From the NCBI GenBank assembly GCA_014237715.1, contig JAAZZG010000012.1, forward strand, positions 1-53,118: a stretch of DNA of 53,118 nucleotides, in the 5' to 3' direction. Shown here one piece after another: positions 8,445-19,686 of the stretch. This DNA is from Acidimicrobiales bacterium. GTDB lineage: Bacteria; Actinomycetota; Acidimicrobiia; Acidimicrobiales; MedAcidi-G1. Within the stretch, counting starts at the first letter, position 1. Each line of letters starts with the position of its first letter. The position numbers and the translations under genes were made by a program. The notes beneath the pieces are model-generated. The model did not search any database and was not told the origin of the DNA. It saw only the letters and a program-made list of their open reading frames with translations.

Positions 8445-11400
8445 GTGCTTGACGTAAACGAATTCGATCAGCTCCGAATCGGCCTGGCCACTGCGGACGG
8501 AATCCGCATGTGGTCCAACGGCGAAGTCAAGAAGCCGGAGACCATCAATTACCGCACCCTCAAGCCGGAGAAGGACGGGCTCTTCTGCGAGAAGATCTTC
8601 GGTCCGACGAAGGACTGGGAGTGCTATTGCGGCAAGTACAAGCGGGTCCGGTTCAAGGGCATCATCTGCGAGCGTTGCGGCGTCGAGGTGACCCGGTCCA
8701 AGGTGCGGCGCGACCGCATGGGGCACATCGAGCTGGCCGCACCAGCCGTCCACATCTGGTACCTACGGGGCACCCGTTCCTGGTTGGCCTACCTGCTCAT
8801 GGGAACCGAGCCCCGTGAGGAGCTCAAGGCCAAGCAGTTGGAGAAGGTCATCTACTTCGCGGCCAACCTGGTCGTGTGGGTGGACGAGGACAAGCGTCAC
8901 GAGGATCTTCCGGAGTTGGAGTCCGAGTTGGCCGAGGAGCGCCTCGCCATCGAGGAGGAGCGCGACCGCGAGCTCAACCGTCGCCAGGAGGACCTCGAGT
9001 CCGAGCTGGCCGAGATGGAGGCCGAGGGCTCCAAGGAGTCGGACCTCAAGGCCCGCGCTAAGGCCGCCGACAAGGACCTCCAGTTCATTCGCGACCAGTA
9101 CGAGCAGGAACTCGACGTTCTGAACCGCGCATGGGACGAGTTCACCAGCCTGTTCTCCCGCCAGATCATCGAGGAGGACATGCTGTGGCGTGAACTCGAG
9201 GATCGCTGGGGTGAGTACTTCGAGGGTGGCATGGGCGCCGATGCCCTGGCCCAGCTCATCGAACGGATCGATTTCGACGACGAAGAGGTCAAGCTTCGTG
9301 TGCTGATCGATCCGCCGGAGGGCCAGAAGCCCCTGTCGGCTCAGCGCAAGCAGAAGGCCATCAAGCGCCTCAAGATCGTGGCTGCCTTCAACCGTCGTGA
9401 CGAGCACGGCCGCCGGGTCAACGAGCCGCGCGCCATGATCCTCGACGCCGTGCCGGTCATCCCGCCCGAGCTTCGTCCCATGGTCCAGCTCGACGGTGGC
9501 CGCTTCGCCACCTCGGACCTCAACGACCTATATCGCCGGGTGATCAACCGGAACAACCGCCTCAAGCGGCTGCTCGACCTGGGCGCCCCGGGGATTATCG
9601 TCAACAACGAGAAGCGGATGCTCCAGGAGGCCGTCGACGCACTGTTCGATAACGGCCGTCGCGGTCGTCCGGTGACCGGTCCGGGTAACCGCCCGCTGAA
9701 GTCCCTCTCGGACATGCTCAAGGGCAAGCAGGGTCGGTTCCGTCAGAACCTCCTCGGCAAGCGCGTCGACTACTCGGGCCGTTCGGTCATCGTGGCCGGC
9801 CCGACCCTCAAGTTCCACCAGTGCGGCTTGCCCAAGGTCATGGCGCTTGAGCTGTTCAAGCCGTTCGTCATGAAGAAGCTGGTCGACGAGGAGCTGGCCC
9901 AGAACATCAAGTCGGCCAAGCGTATGGTCGAACGGCGCAAGCCTCAGGTGTGGACTGTCCTTGAGGACGTCATCCGTGAGCACCCGGTGCTGCTGAACCG
10001 TGCCCCCACCCTGCACCGTCTAGGCATCCAGGCCTTCGAGCCGGTCTTGGTCGAGGGCAAGGCCATCCGTATCCACCCGTTGGTCTGCGCGGCGTTCAAC
10101 GCCGACTTCGACGGTGACCAGATGGCCGTCCACCTGCCGCTGTCGTCCGAGGCTCAGGCTGAGGCCCGAGTGTTGATGCTGTCGGCCAACAACGTGCTCA
10201 GCCCGGCCCACGGTCGCCCGCTGGTCACCCCGACCCAGGACATGGTCATCGGTGCCTACTACCTGACCGCCGAGGGCGAGGGCCTGACCGGTGAGGGCAA
10301 GGTCTTCCGGGACATCAACGACCTCCAATGGGCTTGGGAGACCGGGGCCGTGCACCTGCACGCTCGCATCCAGTACCGCTCGCCGGAGTACCCGGAGCTC
10401 ATCGAGACGCCGGCAAACGGCGTGGCCGCCACGTGGCACACCACTACGCCGGGCCGCGTGTTCTTCAACGCCGCCCTCCCGGGCCACGAGATCGAGCCCC
10501 TCGAGGTCGGTGGCCATCGAGCCAACATGATCATGTTCGTTAACCAGCAGGTCGGTAAGTCCGAGCTGGGCACGATCGTGGACGACCTGGCCCGTGGCTA
10601 CCCGAAGAAGGTGGTGGCCGAGTCCCTCGACGCCATGAAGGACGCTTGCTTTGACTTCGCCACCCGCTCAGGTCTGACGGTGTCCATCGACGACGTCAAG
10701 ACTCCGCCAGAGAAGGCGGCCATCCTCGACGCGCACGAGAAGCGTGCCGAGAAGGTCGAGGCCCAGTTCCGGAAGGGCATCATCACCGACGGCGAGCGTC
10801 GGCAGATGGAGGTCGAGATCTGGAACTCGGCGACCGCCGAGGTGACCGACAAGATGGTTGACGCCCTGGAGGCCGACGAGGCCAACTCGATTGACATGAT
10901 GGTCAAGTCGGGTGCTAGGGGGAACATGATGCAGGTCCGCCAGATCGCCGGCATGCGCGGCCTAGTGGCCAACCCCCGTGGTGACATGATTCCCCGCCCC
11001 ATCAAGTCCAACTTCCGTGAGGGACTGGCGATGTTGGAGTACTTCATCGCCACACCGGGTGCTCGCAAGGGTCTCGTCGATACCGCCCTGCGGACCGCCG
11101 ACTCCGGTTACCTGACCCGTCGACTGGTCGACGTGTCCCAGGAACTCATCATCAACGACGTCGACCCGTTCGCATCCGAGATGGGTGTGCGTGGTATCTG
11201 GATCGACGAGGTCCGCCCCGATGAGTCCAACCGACGGAGCCACCTCGAGACCCGGCTGTTCAGCCGGACCCTGGCTGACGACGTGACCCTGGGCGACGGC
11301 ACCGTTTTCGCCGCCGGGATGATCGTGGGCGAGCCGGAGATGATCGCCATGCGCGATGACACCACCATTGACCGGGTGCGGGTGCTGTCGCCGCTCACCG

Positions 11401-12485
11401 ATGAGTCGCCTACCGGCGTCTCGGCGGCCAGCTACGGCATGTCGCTGGCTACCAACAAGGCCATCGAGGTCGGTGAGGCGGTTGGCGTGATCGCCGCCCA
11501 GTCGATCGGCGAGCCCGGTACCCAGCTGACCATGCGCACCTTCCACACCGGTGGTGTGGCCGGCAAGGACCTCGCTGGCGGTCTTCCCCGGGTCGTCGAG
11601 CTCTTCGAGGCTCGCGAGCCCAAGGGCAAGGCCACCCTGGCCCGTATCTCCGGTGTTGTCCGTATTGCCGAGGACGAGGGTCGTGGTCGTGAGATCACCG
11701 TGGTCGCCGATGACGGCACCGAGGACGTCCATCTGATCCAGGGCCTGGCTCGTCTCGAGGTCGCCGACGGCGCCGAGGTGCGGGCCGGTGACGCCATTGT
11801 CGAGGGCCCCCGGGATCCCAAGGAACTTCTCGAGATCAAGGGTGTCCGGGAGACCCAGCAGTACCTCGTGGAAGAGGTCCAGCGGGTGTACCGCGACCAG
11901 GGCGTGTCGATCCACGACAAGCACATCGAGCTCATCGTGCGGCAGATGACCCGTCGGGTGAAGATCAACGATCCTGGTGAGTCGGACTTCTTGCCCGGCG
12001 AGCAGGTCGACCAGCGGTTGTTTGCCGAGACGAACCGCCTCTTGGTGGCCGAGAGCCGCCGTCCCGCCGAGGGGCGCCCGGAGCTCATGGGCATCACCAA
12101 GGCCTCGCTCGCCACCGAGTCGTGGCTCTCGGCGGCCTCCTTCCAGGAGACCACCCGGGTGCTCACCGAGGCGGCAATCGAGTGCCGGAGCGACAAGCTC
12201 ATCGGCCTCAAGGAGAACATCATCATCGGCAAGCTGGTGCCTGCGGGTACCGGCATGGAGGAGTACCGACGGGTAGCTACCCACGCGCCGGACTACAAGC
12301 CCATGGACTTCTACTCGTCAGCCGACGAGGAGCAGGATCTCGCCGAGTGGTTGGCCGGACAAGCCGGCCCTGGGGAGGATGCCTTCGCTGGTGCCTACGA
12401 GGCCGACGTGATCGACCTGGCTGGCGCCATGGATGCACCGGCCGGTGCGGATTCCAGCGGGGAGGCCACTCCTGTAGCCGACTGA
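8445..12485 (+). CDS. rpoC: DNA-directed RNA polymerase subunit beta'
   Basis: Beta' carries the catalytic magnesium. The 1346 residues start at GTG 8445 behind AGGAAGA. The N-terminal zinc ribbon has C60, C62, C75 and C78. The catalytic loop NADFDGDQM is at 552-560, with D554, D556 and D558. An acidic coiled coil rich in Glu (about 160-210, nucleotides 8920-9080) matches the insertion in the actinobacterial beta' clamp region. The trigger-loop area ([19 protein letters not shown]) and the C-terminal [20 protein letters not shown] are intact. It lies 68 bases downstream of rpoB and is clearly co-transcribed with it. Confidence 0.98.
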   Translation: MLDVNEFDQLRIGLATADGIRMWSNGEVKKPETINYRTLKPEKDGLFCEKIFGPTKDWECYCGKYKRVRFKGIICERCGVEVTRSKVRRDRMGHIELAAPAVHIWYLRGTRSWLAYLLMGTEPREELKAKQLEKVIYFAANLVVWVDEDKRHEDLPELESELAEERLAIEEERDRELNRRQEDLESELAEMEAEGSKESDLKARAKAADKDLQFIRDQYEQELDVLNRAWDEFTSLFSRQIIEEDMLWRELEDRWGEYFEGGMGADALAQLIERIDFDDEEVKLRVLIDPPEGQKPLSAQRKQKAIKRLKIVAAFNRRDEHGRRVNEPRAMILDAVPVIPPELRPMVQLDGGRFATSDLNDLYRRVINRNNRLKRLLDLGAPGIIVNNEKRMLQEAVDALFDNGRRGRPVTGPGNRPLKSLSDMLKGKQGRFRQNLLGKRVDYSGRSVIVAGPTLKFHQCGLPKVMALELFKPFVMKKLVDEELAQNIKSAKRMVERRKPQVWTVLEDVIREHPVLLNRAPTLHRLGIQAFEPVLVEGKAIRIHPLVCAAFNADFDGDQMAVHLPLSSEAQAEARVLMLSANNVLSPAHGRPLVTPTQDMVIGAYYLTAEGEGLTGEGKVFRDINDLQWAWETGAVHLHARIQYRSPEYPELIETPANGVAATWHTTTPGRVFFNAALPGHEIEPLEVGGHRANMIMFVNQQVGKSELGTIVDDLARGYPKKVVAESLDAMKDACFDFATRSGLTVSIDDVKTPPEKAAILDAHEKRAEKVEAQFRKGIITDGERRQMEVEIWNSATAEVTDKMVDALEADEANSIDMMVKSGARGNMMQVRQIAGMRGLVANPRGDMIPRPIKSNFREGLAMLEYFIATPGARKGLVDTALRTADSGYLTRRLVDVSQELIINDVDPFASEMGVRGIWIDEVRPDESNRRSHLETRLFSRTLADDVTLGDGTVFAAGMIVGEPEMIAMRDDTTIDRVRVLSPLTDESPTGVSAASYGMSLATNKAIEVGEAVGVIAAQSIGEPGTQLTMRTFHTGGVAGKDLAGGLPRVVELFEAREPKGKATLARISGVVRIAEDEGRGREITVVADDGTEDVHLIQGLARLEVADGAEVRAGDAIVEGPRDPKELLEIKGVRETQQYLVEEVQRVYRDQGVSIHDKHIELIVRQMTRRVKINDPGESDFLPGEQVDQRLFAETNRLLVAESRRPAEGRPELMGITKASLATESWLSAASFQETTRVLTEAAIECRSDKLIGLKENIIIGKLVPAGTGMEEYRRVATHAPDYKPMDFYSSADEEQDLAEWLAGQAGPGEDAFAGAYEADVIDLAGAMDAPAGADSSGEATPVAD

Positions 12486-12497
12486 CCGGCCGCCGGA

Positions 12498-12522
12498 CCG
12501 ACCCTGCCGGGAGGCGGGTCGG
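12498..12522 (+). terminator. hairpin after rpoC
   Basis: CCGACCC (12498-12504), a bulged T and GCC pair with GGC (12513-12515) and GGGTCGG (12516-12522) around GGGA. It lies 13 bases after the rpoC stop. No T-run follows, as is common for actinobacterial terminators. Confidence 0.6.
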
Positions 12523-12554
12523 CCTGTGTCGTCGGTCTGGCCGGTGGTCGACGT

Positions 12555-12583
12555 TTGGACCCGGTAGGGACCACCCGTAGACT
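12555..12583 (+). promoter_or_regulatory. candidate sigma-A promoter of the str operon (rpsL)
   Basis: TTGGAC (12555-12560), exactly 17 bases, then TAGACT (12578-12583). It lies between the rpoC hairpin and rpsL, which leaves a leader of about 120 bases. That leader contains a short GGCCC/GGGCC hairpin (about 12680-12694) just before the rpsL ribosome-binding site. Confidence 0.6.
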
Positions 12584-12710
12584 CGTCCGTTGGCCGGTGC
12601 CGCGACCCGGTTCTGGGTGTGCGATGCACCCCAGAGACAATCTGAGTTTTAGTTCGAGTAAGAGATTTCCATCAGAAGTGGCCCCTTTCGGGCCGACACG
12701 AGGAGCACAA

Positions 12711-13082
12711 GTGCCCACCATCCAGCAGCTGGTCCGCAAGGGCCGCCAGTCCAAGCGCCGTAAGGAAGCCACACCGGCGCTGAAGGGCGCGCCCCAGCGA
12801 CGCGGCGTGTGCACCCGCGTGTACACCACGACGCCGAAGAAGCCGAACTCCGCCCTCCGCAAGGTGGCTCGTGTTCGTCTCACCAGTGGGAGCGAAATCA
12901 CGGCTTACATCCCCGGTGAGGGCCACAACCTCCAGGAGCACTCCATCGTGCTGGTGCGTGGTGGACGTGTGAAGGATCTCCCCGGTGTCCGCTACAAGGT
13001 GGTCCGTGGGACTCTCGACACCTCGGGTGTTAGCCAGCGCCGTCAGGCCCGTAGCCGTTACGGCGCCAAAAAGGAAGGCTGA
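12711..13082 (+). CDS. rpsL: 30S ribosomal protein S12
   Basis: S12 lies at the decoding centre and helps control accuracy. The GTG at 12711 with AGGAG (12701-12705) five bases upstream gives the expected N-terminus [12 protein letters not shown] and 123 residues. The open frame upstream (from 12555) is not part of the protein. The loops [12 protein letters not shown] and GGRVKDLPG hold Lys43 and Lys88, the residues whose change gives streptomycin resistance, so the protein is of the sensitive type. Two bases separate it from rpsG. Confidence 0.97.
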   Translation: MPTIQQLVRKGRQSKRRKEATPALKGAPQRRGVCTRVYTTTPKKPNSALRKVARVRLTSGSEITAYIPGEGHNLQEHSIVLVRGGRVKDLPGVRYKVVRGTLDTSGVSQRRQARSRYGAKKEG

Positions 13083-13084
13083 CC

Positions 13085-13555
13085 GTGCCGCGTAAAGGCC
13101 CCGCCATTCGTCGTGAGTTGACCCCGGACCCCGTCTACCGGTCGACCGTTGTCACCCAGCTCGTCAACAAGGTGCTGCAGCGCGGCAAGCGCTCCACCGC
13201 CGAGCGCATCGTCTACAGCGCCCTGTCCACCGTCGAGTCCAAGACCGGCTCGGAGCCGGTCGGCACGCTGAAGCGGGCCATCGACAACGTCCGCCCCCAG
13301 CTCGAGGTGCGTAGCCGCCGGGTCGGTGGCGCCACCTACCAGGTTCCGGTCGAGGTGCGTCCCCGTCGGGCTAACACGCTTGCCGTTCGCTGGCTGGTGA
13401 ACTACTCACGGGATCGCCGCGAGCGGACGATGGCCGAGCGACTGGCCAACGAAATCATGGATGCCTCCAACGGCCTCGGCTCGTCGGTGAAGCGTCGCGA
13501 AGACCTACACAAGATGGCCGACGCCAACAAGGCGTTCGCCCACTACCGCTGGTAG
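13085..13555 (+). CDS. rpsG: 30S ribosomal protein S7
   Basis: S7 nucleates assembly of the 30S head and, in E. coli, represses the str operon. The 156-residue protein starts at GTG 13085. Its N-terminal arm [16 protein letters not shown], the rRNA-binding helices ([20 protein letters not shown]) and the C-terminal [12 protein letters not shown] are all typical and complete. A 169-base gap without a gene follows before fusA; I see only a weak CCCCA/TGGGG stem in it. Confidence 0.97.
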   Translation: MPRKGPAIRRELTPDPVYRSTVVTQLVNKVLQRGKRSTAERIVYSALSTVESKTGSEPVGTLKRAIDNVRPQLEVRSRRVGGATYQVPVEVRPRRANTLAVRWLVNYSRDRRERTMAERLANEIMDASNGLGSSVKRREDLHKMADANKAFAHYRW

Positions 13556-13724
13556 GCGGTTACCCGACCATCCCCCCACCTAGACCGGCCTGGGGCGCGC
13601 ACCAGATGCGTACTCACTGGCCGCCGCCGTGGCGCTCCGACGTCTGACGGTGAACCACTTCGGGCCCCGACCCGGGACCTGACCGAACACGTCCACCGAG
13701 ACAGACGAGACACCGAGCACTGAG

Positions 13725-15812
13725 ATGGCGACGCGACACCCCCTCCAGAAAACCCGCAACATCGGGATCATGGCCCATATCGACGCGGGCAAGACCACGA
13801 CGACCGAGCGGATCCTGTACTACACCGGCGTGAACTACAAGATCGGCGAGGTCCACGACGGCGCCGCGACCATGGACTGGATGGAGCAGGAACAGGAGCG
13901 GGGAATCACCATCACCTCGGCTGCCACCAGCTGCTTCTGGGACGACCACCGGATCAACATCATCGACACGCCGGGCCACGTGGACTTCACCGTCGAGGTG
14001 GAACGTTCTCTACGCGTGCTCGACGGAGCGGTCGCCGTGTTCGACGGCGTCGCCGGCGTGGAGCCCCAGACTGAGACGGTGTGGCGCCAGGCCGACAAGT
14101 ACAACGTCCCTCGCATGTGTTTCATCAACAAGATGGACCGCACCGGTGCTGACTTCTACTTCGTTCTGGACACCATCCGTGATCGCCTGGGCTGCAACGC
14201 GGCGGTCATCCAGCTGCCCATTGGTGCCGAGGGCGACTTCGCCGGCATTATCGACCTCATCGAGATGAACGCTCTCATCTGGCAGGGTGAGGACCTCGGC
14301 GCATCCTGGGACGTCGTGGACATACCCGAGGACCTGACCGAACTGGCCGAGCAGTACCGGGCCGAGTTGATCGATGCACTGTCCGAGTTCGACGAGAACA
14401 TCCTCGAGAAGTTCGTCGGCGAGGAGGAGATCACCTCCGAGGACGTTCGCAGTGCGGTCCGCTCCGGCACCCTGTCCGGCGACTGCGTGCCGATCCTCAC
14501 CGGGTCGGCCTTCAAGAACAAGGGCGTGCAGCCGCTACTGGACGCCGTCGTCAAGTTCCTGCCGTCGCCGGTCGATCTTCCGCCGGTCGAAGGCGTGCAC
14601 CCGCGCTCGGGCGACACCCTCGATCGTGAAGCATCGGACGACGCTCCGTTCTCTGCCCTGGCGTTCAAGATCATGACCGACCCGCACGTCGGCAAGCTCA
14701 TCTATTTCCGGGCCTACAGCGGCGTGCTCGACAAGGGTTCAGCGGTGCTCAATACCCGGACCGGCAACAAGGAGCGCATTGGTCGCGTGCTCGAAATGCA
14801 CGCCAACGACCGCGAGGATCGCGACGAGGTCCGGACCGGCGACATCGTGGCCGGCATCGGCCTCAAGAACACCCGTACCGGCGACACGCTGTGTGCCCCG
14901 GACCATCCCATTGTCCTGGAGCAGTTGGAGTTCCCGGCGCCGGTTATCCACGTGGCCGTCGAGCCCCGCTCCAAGGCAGACCAGGACAAGATGAGCAAGG
15001 CGCTCTTCTCCCTGTCGGAGGAGGATCCCACCTTCACCGTCCGAAGCGACGAGGAGACGGGCCAGACGATCATCGGCGGCATGGGCGAGTTGCACCTCGA
15101 GGTGCTGGTCGACCGCATGCTCCGTGAGTTCCGGGTGGACGCCAACGTGGGCAAGCCTCAGGTGGCCTACCGCGAGACGATCACAAAGCCGGTTCTCGAC
15201 TACCGCTACACCCACAAGAAGCAGACCGGTGGCTCCGGCCAGTTTGCTGAGATCGTGGCCAGCCTCGAGCCCTACGAGAACGAAGAAGAGGACTACCTCT
15301 TCGAGGACAACGTCTCCGGTGGTCGTATTCCCAAGGAGTACATCCCGTCGGTGGATGCCGGCGTCAAGTTGGCCACCACGAACGGCCCGCTCGCCGGCTT
15401 CCAGGTGCTGGGCCTCAAAGTCAGCCTTAACGATGGCAAGGCTCACGACGTGGACTCCTCTGAGATGGCGTTCAAGATCGCCGCCCAGGCGTGGTTTCGT
15501 GAGGCCATGCGTTTGGCCAAGCCGGTACTGCTCGAGCCCGTGATGTCGGTCGAGGTTGTGACGCCCGAGGATTACATGGGTGACGTGGTCGGCGACCTGA
15601 ACTCCCGACGTGGGCGGGTGGGTCAGATGGAAGCCCGTGGGGCCAACCAGGTGGTCAGTGCACTGGTGCCGCTGTCGGAGATGTTCGGATACGCTACCGA
15701 CCTGCGGTCACGCACTCAGGGGCGTGCGACGTACACGATGCAGTTTGACTCGTACCAGCAGACGCCCGGGTCCGTACAGGAGGAGATCACCCGCCGAATC
15801 CACGGTGAGTGA
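13725..15812 (+). CDS. fusA: elongation factor G
   Basis: EF-G catalyses ribosomal translocation with GTP. The 695 residues start at ATG 13725. G1 is [15 protein letters not shown] (17-31), switch I has [17 protein letters not shown]3 is DTPGHVDF and G4 NKMDRTGAD. Domain II, the domain IV loop region and the C-terminal domain ([19 protein letters not shown]) are all present. The tip TGGSGQFA at the start of domain IV is of the canonical type. The upstream bases are A-rich but give no strong Shine-Dalgarno match. Confidence 0.97.
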   Translation: MATRHPLQKTRNIGIMAHIDAGKTTTTERILYYTGVNYKIGEVHDGAATMDWMEQEQERGITITSAATSCFWDDHRINIIDTPGHVDFTVEVERSLRVLDGAVAVFDGVAGVEPQTETVWRQADKYNVPRMCFINKMDRTGADFYFVLDTIRDRLGCNAAVIQLPIGAEGDFAGIIDLIEMNALIWQGEDLGASWDVVDIPEDLTELAEQYRAELIDALSEFDENILEKFVGEEEITSEDVRSAVRSGTLSGDCVPILTGSAFKNKGVQPLLDAVVKFLPSPVDLPPVEGVHPRSGDTLDREASDDAPFSALAFKIMTDPHVGKLIYFRAYSGVLDKGSAVLNTRTGNKERIGRVLEMHANDREDRDEVRTGDIVAGIGLKNTRTGDTLCAPDHPIVLEQLEFPAPVIHVAVEPRSKADQDKMSKALFSLSEEDPTFTVRSDEETGQTIIGGMGELHLEVLVDRMLREFRVDANVGKPQVAYRETITKPVLDYRYTHKKQTGGSGQFAEIVASLEPYENEEEDYLFEDNVSGGRIPKEYIPSVDAGVKLATTNGPLAGFQVLGLKVSLNDGKAHDVDSSEMAFKIAAQAWFREAMRLAKPVLLEPVMSVEVVTPEDYMGDVVGDLNSRRGRVGQMEARGANQVVSALVPLSEMFGYATDLRSRTQGRATYTMQFDSYQQTPGSVQEEITRRIHGE

Positions 15813-15879
15813 CCTGCCCAACCCTCTCCACCAGCAAGTCCAGTCCACAGAGAAATAAGAGAACCGAGGAAGAAGCGAA

Positions 15880-17070
15880 ATGGCCAAGGCCCAATTCGAG
15901 CGAAACAAGCCCCACGTAAACGTGGGCACCATGGGTCACATTGACCATGGCAAGACCACGCTGACCGCCGCGATCACCAAGGTCCTGTCGGATCGTGATC
16001 CCAACTCCACCAACTTCACTGAGTTCGCGGACATCGACAAGGCACCCGAGGAGCGGGAGCGCGGCATCACGATCAACGTGAGCCACGTCGAGTATGAGAC
16101 CGAGAACCGGCACTACGCCCACGTCGACATGCCGGGTCACGCGGATTACATCAAGAACATGATCACCGGCGCCGCCCAGGTCGACGGTGCGATCCTCGTG
16201 GTGTCGGCCGCTGACGGCCCGATGCCCCAGACCCGTGAGCACGTGCTCCTGGCCCGCCAGGTCGGCGTGCCCAAGATCATCGTGGCGCTGAACAAGTGCG
16301 ACATGGTCGACGACGAGGAACTCCTCGAGCTGGTCGAGATGGAGGTGCGTGAGCTCCTCGGCGAGTACGACTTCCCGGGTGACGACACCCCGATCGTGCG
16401 GGTCTCGGCCCTCAAGGCCCTCGAAGGCGACAGCGACGCCGCCGACCAGGTCGTTGACCTGATGGCCCAGGTGGACGAGTACATCCCCCAGCCCGAGCGT
16501 GACATCGACAAGCCCTTCCTGATGCCGATCGAGGACGTGTTCTCGATCACCGGCCGCGGCACCGTGGTGACCGGTCGTGTCGAGCAGGGCGTCGTCAACA
16601 CGGGCGACAACATCGAGATCATCGGCCTCAAGGACACCCAGACGACGACCTGTACCGGCGTCGAGATGTTCCGTAAGTTGCTTGATCAGGGTGAGGCCGG
16701 CGACAACATCGGCGCCCTCCTGCGTGGCATCGACAAGGAGGAGGTCCAGCGCGGTCAGGTTCTGGCCAAGCCCGGTTCGATCACTCCCCACACCCAGTTC
16801 GAGGCCGAGGTGTACGTGCTGACCAAGGAGGAGGGTGGCCGTCACAAGCCGTTCTTCTCCAACTACCGCCCGCAGTTCTACTTCCGGACCACTGACGTGA
16901 CCGGCATGGTCGAGCTGCCCGCCGGTACCGAGATGTGCATGCCCGGCGACAACACGACCATGACCGTCGAGCTCATCGCTCCGATCGCCATGGACGAGGG
17001 CCTTCGCTTCGCCATCCGTGAAGGTGGTCGCACCGTCGGTGCCGGCGCCGTCACCAAGATCCTGAAGTAG
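15880..17070 (+). CDS. tuf: elongation factor Tu
   Basis: EF-Tu brings aminoacyl-tRNA to the A site. It has 396 residues. The P-loop is GHIDHGKT (19-26), switch I contains [18 protein letters not shown]3 is DMPGHADY and G4 NKCDMVDD. Domain II has [14 protein letters not shown] and domain III ends in [11 protein letters not shown]. The start ATG 15880 follows the purine-rich AGAGAACCGAGGAAGAAGCGAA. It is the only tuf copy in the window and follows fusA after 67 bases, the conventional str order. Confidence 0.98.
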   Translation: MAKAQFERNKPHVNVGTMGHIDHGKTTLTAAITKVLSDRDPNSTNFTEFADIDKAPEERERGITINVSHVEYETENRHYAHVDMPGHADYIKNMITGAAQVDGAILVVSAADGPMPQTREHVLLARQVGVPKIIVALNKCDMVDDEELLELVEMEVRELLGEYDFPGDDTPIVRVSALKALEGDSDAADQVVDLMAQVDEYIPQPERDIDKPFLMPIEDVFSITGRGTVVTGRVEQGVVNTGDNIEIIGLKDTQTTTCTGVEMFRKLLDQGEAGDNIGALLRGIDKEEVQRGQVLAKPGSITPHTQFEAEVYVLTKEEGGRHKPFFSNYRPQFYFRTTDVTGMVELPAGTEMCMPGDNTTMTVELIAPIAMDEGLRFAIREGGRTVGAGAVTKILK

Positions 17071-17083
17071 CAGGACGACACAG

Positions 17084-17404
17084 ATGCCTGCAGGGCAGAA
17101 GATCCGGATCCGGCTGAAGGCCTACGACCACGAGGTCATCGACCAGTCGACGAAGAAGATCGTTGAGACGGTTCGACGGACTCAGGCCGACCTTCGCGGT
17201 CCGATCCCGCTGCCGACCGAGAAGCACCGCTATACGGTCATCCGTGGCCCTTTCAAGGACAAGGATTCCCGGGAGCACTTTGAGATGCGTATCCACAAGC
17301 GTCTGCTCGACATCTTGGATCCCTCGCCCAAGACGGTGGACTCGCTGCAGCGTCTGGACCTTCCGGCCGGCGTCGACATCGAGATCAAGATCCAGCAGGT
17401 GTAG
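17084..17404 (+). CDS. rpsJ: 30S ribosomal protein S10
   Basis: S10 belongs to the 30S head and is the partner of NusG in transcription-translation coupling. It has 106 residues from ATG 17084, 13 bases after tuf. Motifs are [32 protein letters not shown] and the C-terminal [13 protein letters not shown]. It normally heads the S10 operon directly before rplC. Here it forms the last gene of the str operon, closed by a strong terminator and separated from rplC by a gene on the other strand. Confidence 0.97.
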   Translation: MPAGQKIRIRLKAYDHEVIDQSTKKIVETVRRTQADLRGPIPLPTEKHRYTVIRGPFKDKDSREHFEMRIHKRLLDILDPSPKTVDSLQRLDLPAGVDIEIKIQQV

Positions 17405-17436
17405 CGCCTCCCGGGTCTGTGACCCGAAGAACGAGA

Positions 17437-17472
17437 GTGGAAGCGTCCCTCAGGGGGCGCTTCCACCGTTTT
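17437..17472. terminator. strong, probably bidirectional terminator between rpsJ and the convergent gene
   Basis: GTGGAAGCG (17437-17445) pairs with CGCTTCCAC (17458-17466). The stem continues inward through one T-G pair and three C-G pairs to a TCAG loop, about 13 bp in all, and CGTTTTC follows. It lies 33 bases after rpsJ and just next to the stop of the minus-strand gene at 17472, so it could stop transcripts from both sides. Confidence 0.85.
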
Positions 17473-18641
17473 CAGGCAGGTTCGGGCTCGGGTTCGGGAG
17501 CGTCGGGTGGGGCGTCGCCTCGGTCGCCGTGGCCCCGCCGTTGGCTGCTGGCCTCCTGGAGGTCCTCTGACACCTCGTGGCGTTCGGCTTCTGCGGCGAT
17601 CACGGCCTGGATGGTGGCGGCGGCTGGGAGGGCGAGCAGCGCCCCGACCACGCCGAGGACGGCCGCCCCGGCGATCACAGCGCCGAAGGCCACCGCCACG
17701 TGCAGTTGCATGGTGTGGGCAGTGATCCGTGGCCCCAACACGTAGTTCTCGACCTGCTGGTACACGGCGATCACGATGACCACCCAGAGCCCGTGGACCG
17801 GCTCGCCGAGCAGGGCGATGACCAGTGGCAGGGCGCCGGCGATGAACGTCCCGACGACCGGTACGAACTGGGACATGATCCCCACCCACAGGGCCAGGGC
17901 GAGTGCCGACGGTAGGCCGATGATCTCGAAGGCCGCCCAGTGGACGAGCGACGATGCCAACGCCAGGATGCTCCGGGAGAGGATGTAGCCGCCGGTCTTC
18001 TCGATGGCCAGGTCCCAGACCTCGAGCACGTGGCGCTGATGGCGCTCGGCGAGGAACGAACAGACCAGCCGCCGCAGCTTGGGTCCCTCGGCCACCAGGT
18101 AGAAGGTGAAGAGACCGACGGTGAACAACTGGAACAGGACGTTGACCACGGTGGTTCCGAAGCGGGCCAGATCGTCGGCCACGTCACCCAGCCACCCGGC
18201 CAGGGCACCCGAGTCGTAGTTGGCCCGCAGATCGGCCAGGGCATTGTCGATGCCAAACGAGTCGGTCAGCCACTGGTCGGCGTCGGCCAGGTAGATGGGG
18301 ACGTCCTCGCTGAAGTCGGTCACCTGCTCAGCCAGGAGACTGCCCACCTGGACGCCGAAGCCGCCCATTCCGGCTACCAGCACCACCATGGTGATCGCCG
18401 TGCCCATTCCTCGGCGGAGGCCGGCCCGTTCGAGACGGTTGACCGCGGGCTCGAGGGCGAACGACAGGAAGAAGGCCACCAGCACCACCAAGATGAGCGG
18501 CCGGAGCGCCTCGAGGAGCCCTCGGAGGTAATAGAGCGCGGCGATGCCGCCCAACAGGCTCAGGATCGCCCGTCGCGCCCACGACGGGAGAGATCGCCCC
18601 TCGCCGCCGGGTGAGGGCCGGGGGTCGGGGTTACCGGTCAT
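17472..18641 (-). CDS. AI-2E family (UPF0118/PerM-type) membrane protein
   Basis: This is a predicted polytopic inner-membrane protein of 389 residues from the ATG at 18641. The frame is open further upstream, but those residues are low-complexity. The layout fits the family: two N-terminal spans ([35 protein letters not shown]), a third span, a soluble region of about 90 residues, then several more spans with the typical [19 protein letters not shown] and [13 protein letters not shown]. Members have been linked to autoinducer-2 export or Na+/H+ antiport, but the substrate here is unknown. The C-terminus is a charged tail ending in PEPEPEPA. It lies on the minus strand, converging on rpsJ and divergent from rplC. 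No clear ribosome-binding site is visible. Confidence 0.85.
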   Translation of the reverse strand: MTGNPDPRPSPGGEGRSLPSWARRAILSLLGGIAALYYLRGLLEALRPLILVVLVAFFLSFALEPAVNRLERAGLRRGMGTAITMVVLVAGMGGFGVQVGSLLAEQVTDFSEDVPIYLADADQWLTDSFGIDNALADLRANYDSGALAGWLGDVADDLARFGTTVVNVLFQLFTVGLFTFYLVAEGPKLRRLVCSFLAERHQRHVLEVWDLAIEKTGGYILSRSILALASSLVHWAAFEIIGLPSALALALWVGIMSQFVPVVGTFIAGALPLVIALLGEPVHGLWVVIVIAVYQQVENYVLGPRITAHTMQLHVAVAFGAVIAGAAVLGVVGALLALPAAATIQAVIAAEAERHEVSEDLQEASSQRRGHGDRGDAPPDAPEPEPEPA

Positions 18642-18800
18642 GTGCCGAGCCAGGCCAGGGCCCCGCGATCGTTGGAACTGGAGGGATCTCGCACCGCTGG
18701 CGACGCTATCGGCCGGCTCGGAGGCGGCCGGGGACCCCTGGTCGGTGGGAGTGTTCCGGTTGGCCGTGGCGCGTGGCACAACGACCTGATGGCCAGCCGG

Positions 18801-18829
18801 TTGTGGCCCAACCCGGACCGCCGTATCGT
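18801..18829 (+). promoter_or_regulatory. candidate sigma-A promoter of the rplC operon
   Basis: TTGTGG (18801-18806), 17 bases, TATCGT (18824-18829). Transcription would start near 18836 and leave a leader of about 210 bases before rplC. The gap 18642-19044 between the two divergent genes holds no other gene I can support. Confidence 0.6.
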
Positions 18830-18946
18830 TGTCCTCTGCACTTCAGGCAGACCGTCCGTGGTCGGCCTGCTGTGTGAATCGACGTCCGGGTAGGCGGCGG
18901 TTTCGGGAGACCGGAACCGGCGAACCGCACGGCAAAACAGAATCGC

Positions 18947-18977
18947 CGCTCCGCCGGGCTTGTGCCCGTGCGGAGCG
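18947..18977 (+). promoter_or_regulatory. long stem-loop in the rplC leader
   Basis: CGCTCCGC (18947-18954) and CGGGC (18955-18959) pair with GCCCG (18964-18968) and GCGGAGCG (18970-18977), with loop TTGT and one bulged T: 13 base pairs. In E. coli the S10-operon leader is bound by L4 for autoregulation. Here L4 is the second gene of the transcript, so a comparable attenuator is possible; this is inference. Confidence 0.5.
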
Positions 18978-19044
18978 TTCGCGTGAACGGTCCGTCAGGG
19001 CCACCAATGCCGGCAGATCACCGGCACCAGTCGCAGGAGCCATC

Positions 19045-19686
19045 ATGGCCAACAAGGCAATCGTCGGCGAAAAGGTCGGCATGACACAGGTGTGGGACGA
19101 GGACAATCGTGTCCAGCCCGTCACCGTGCTTCGTGTCCGTCCCAATCGAGTCGTACAGGTCAAGACCACCGAGCGCGACGGTTATTCAGCACTCCAGGTC
19201 ACGGTTGGCCATCGTGACGCCGAGAAGCTCACCCGCCCCGAGGCCGGCCACTTCGCCGCCGGGGGGGTCGAAGCCGGCGAGCGTCTAGTGGAGCTCCGGC
19301 TCGACGACGTGGCCGGCTACGAGGTCGGCCAGGAGATCACCGTCGAGTCGCTCGCCGATCAGGGTCACGTTGACGTGACATCGGTCAGCAAGGGCAAGGG
19401 TTTCGCCGGCGCCATGAAGCGCCACGGATTCAAGGGCCAGCGGGCCTCTCACGGTGCGCACAAGGTGCACCGCAAGCCGGGAGCCATCGGCCAGTGCGCG
19501 ACCCCGTCCCGGGTCTTTCGAGGCAAGAAGATGCCGGGCCGCATGGGCAACCAGAAGACCACCATGTTGAACCTCCAGATCGTGCAGGCCGATGCCGAGC
19601 GTGAGCTGTTGCTGGTCCGTGGTTCGGTGCCCGGTGCCCGTGGCGCCACCGTCCTCATCCGTGATGCTGTGAAGGGAGGCCGGTGA
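19045..19686 (+). CDS. rplC: 50S ribosomal protein L3
   Basis: L3 reaches toward the peptidyl-transferase centre. It has 213 residues from ATG 19045 behind CAGGAG (19034-19039). The N-terminus AIVGEKVGMTQVWDEDN is conserved, as is the central extension KGFAGAMKRHGFKGQRASHG, which holds the Gln that PrmB-type enzymes can methylate. The C-terminal beta-barrel ends in GARGATVLIRDAVK. It is the first gene of the long ribosomal operon because rpsJ lies elsewhere. The stop overlaps the rplD start by one base. Confidence 0.97.
   Translation: MANKAIVGEKVGMTQVWDEDNRVQPVTVLRVRPNRVVQVKTTERDGYSALQVTVGHRDAEKLTRPEAGHFAAGGVEAGERLVELRLDDVAGYEVGQEITVESLADQGHVDVTSVSKGKGFAGAMKRHGFKGQRASHGAHKVHRKPGAIGQCATPSRVFRGKKMPGRMGNQKTTMLNLQIVQADAERELLLVRGSVPGARGATVLIRDAVKGGR

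Noticed and set aside
10962-12284. 440-residue minus-strand frame opposite rpoC
   Set aside because: Antisense shadow of beta', Asp/Leu/Gly/His-rich, no recognisable domain.
15787-16845. 352-residue minus-strand frame opposite tuf
   Set aside because: Shadow of EF-Tu; no start signal or homology.
18642-18779. 46 extra residues at the start of the AI-2E-type protein
   Set aside because: Low-complexity sequence running into the divergent intergenic region; the family begins close to ATG 18641.
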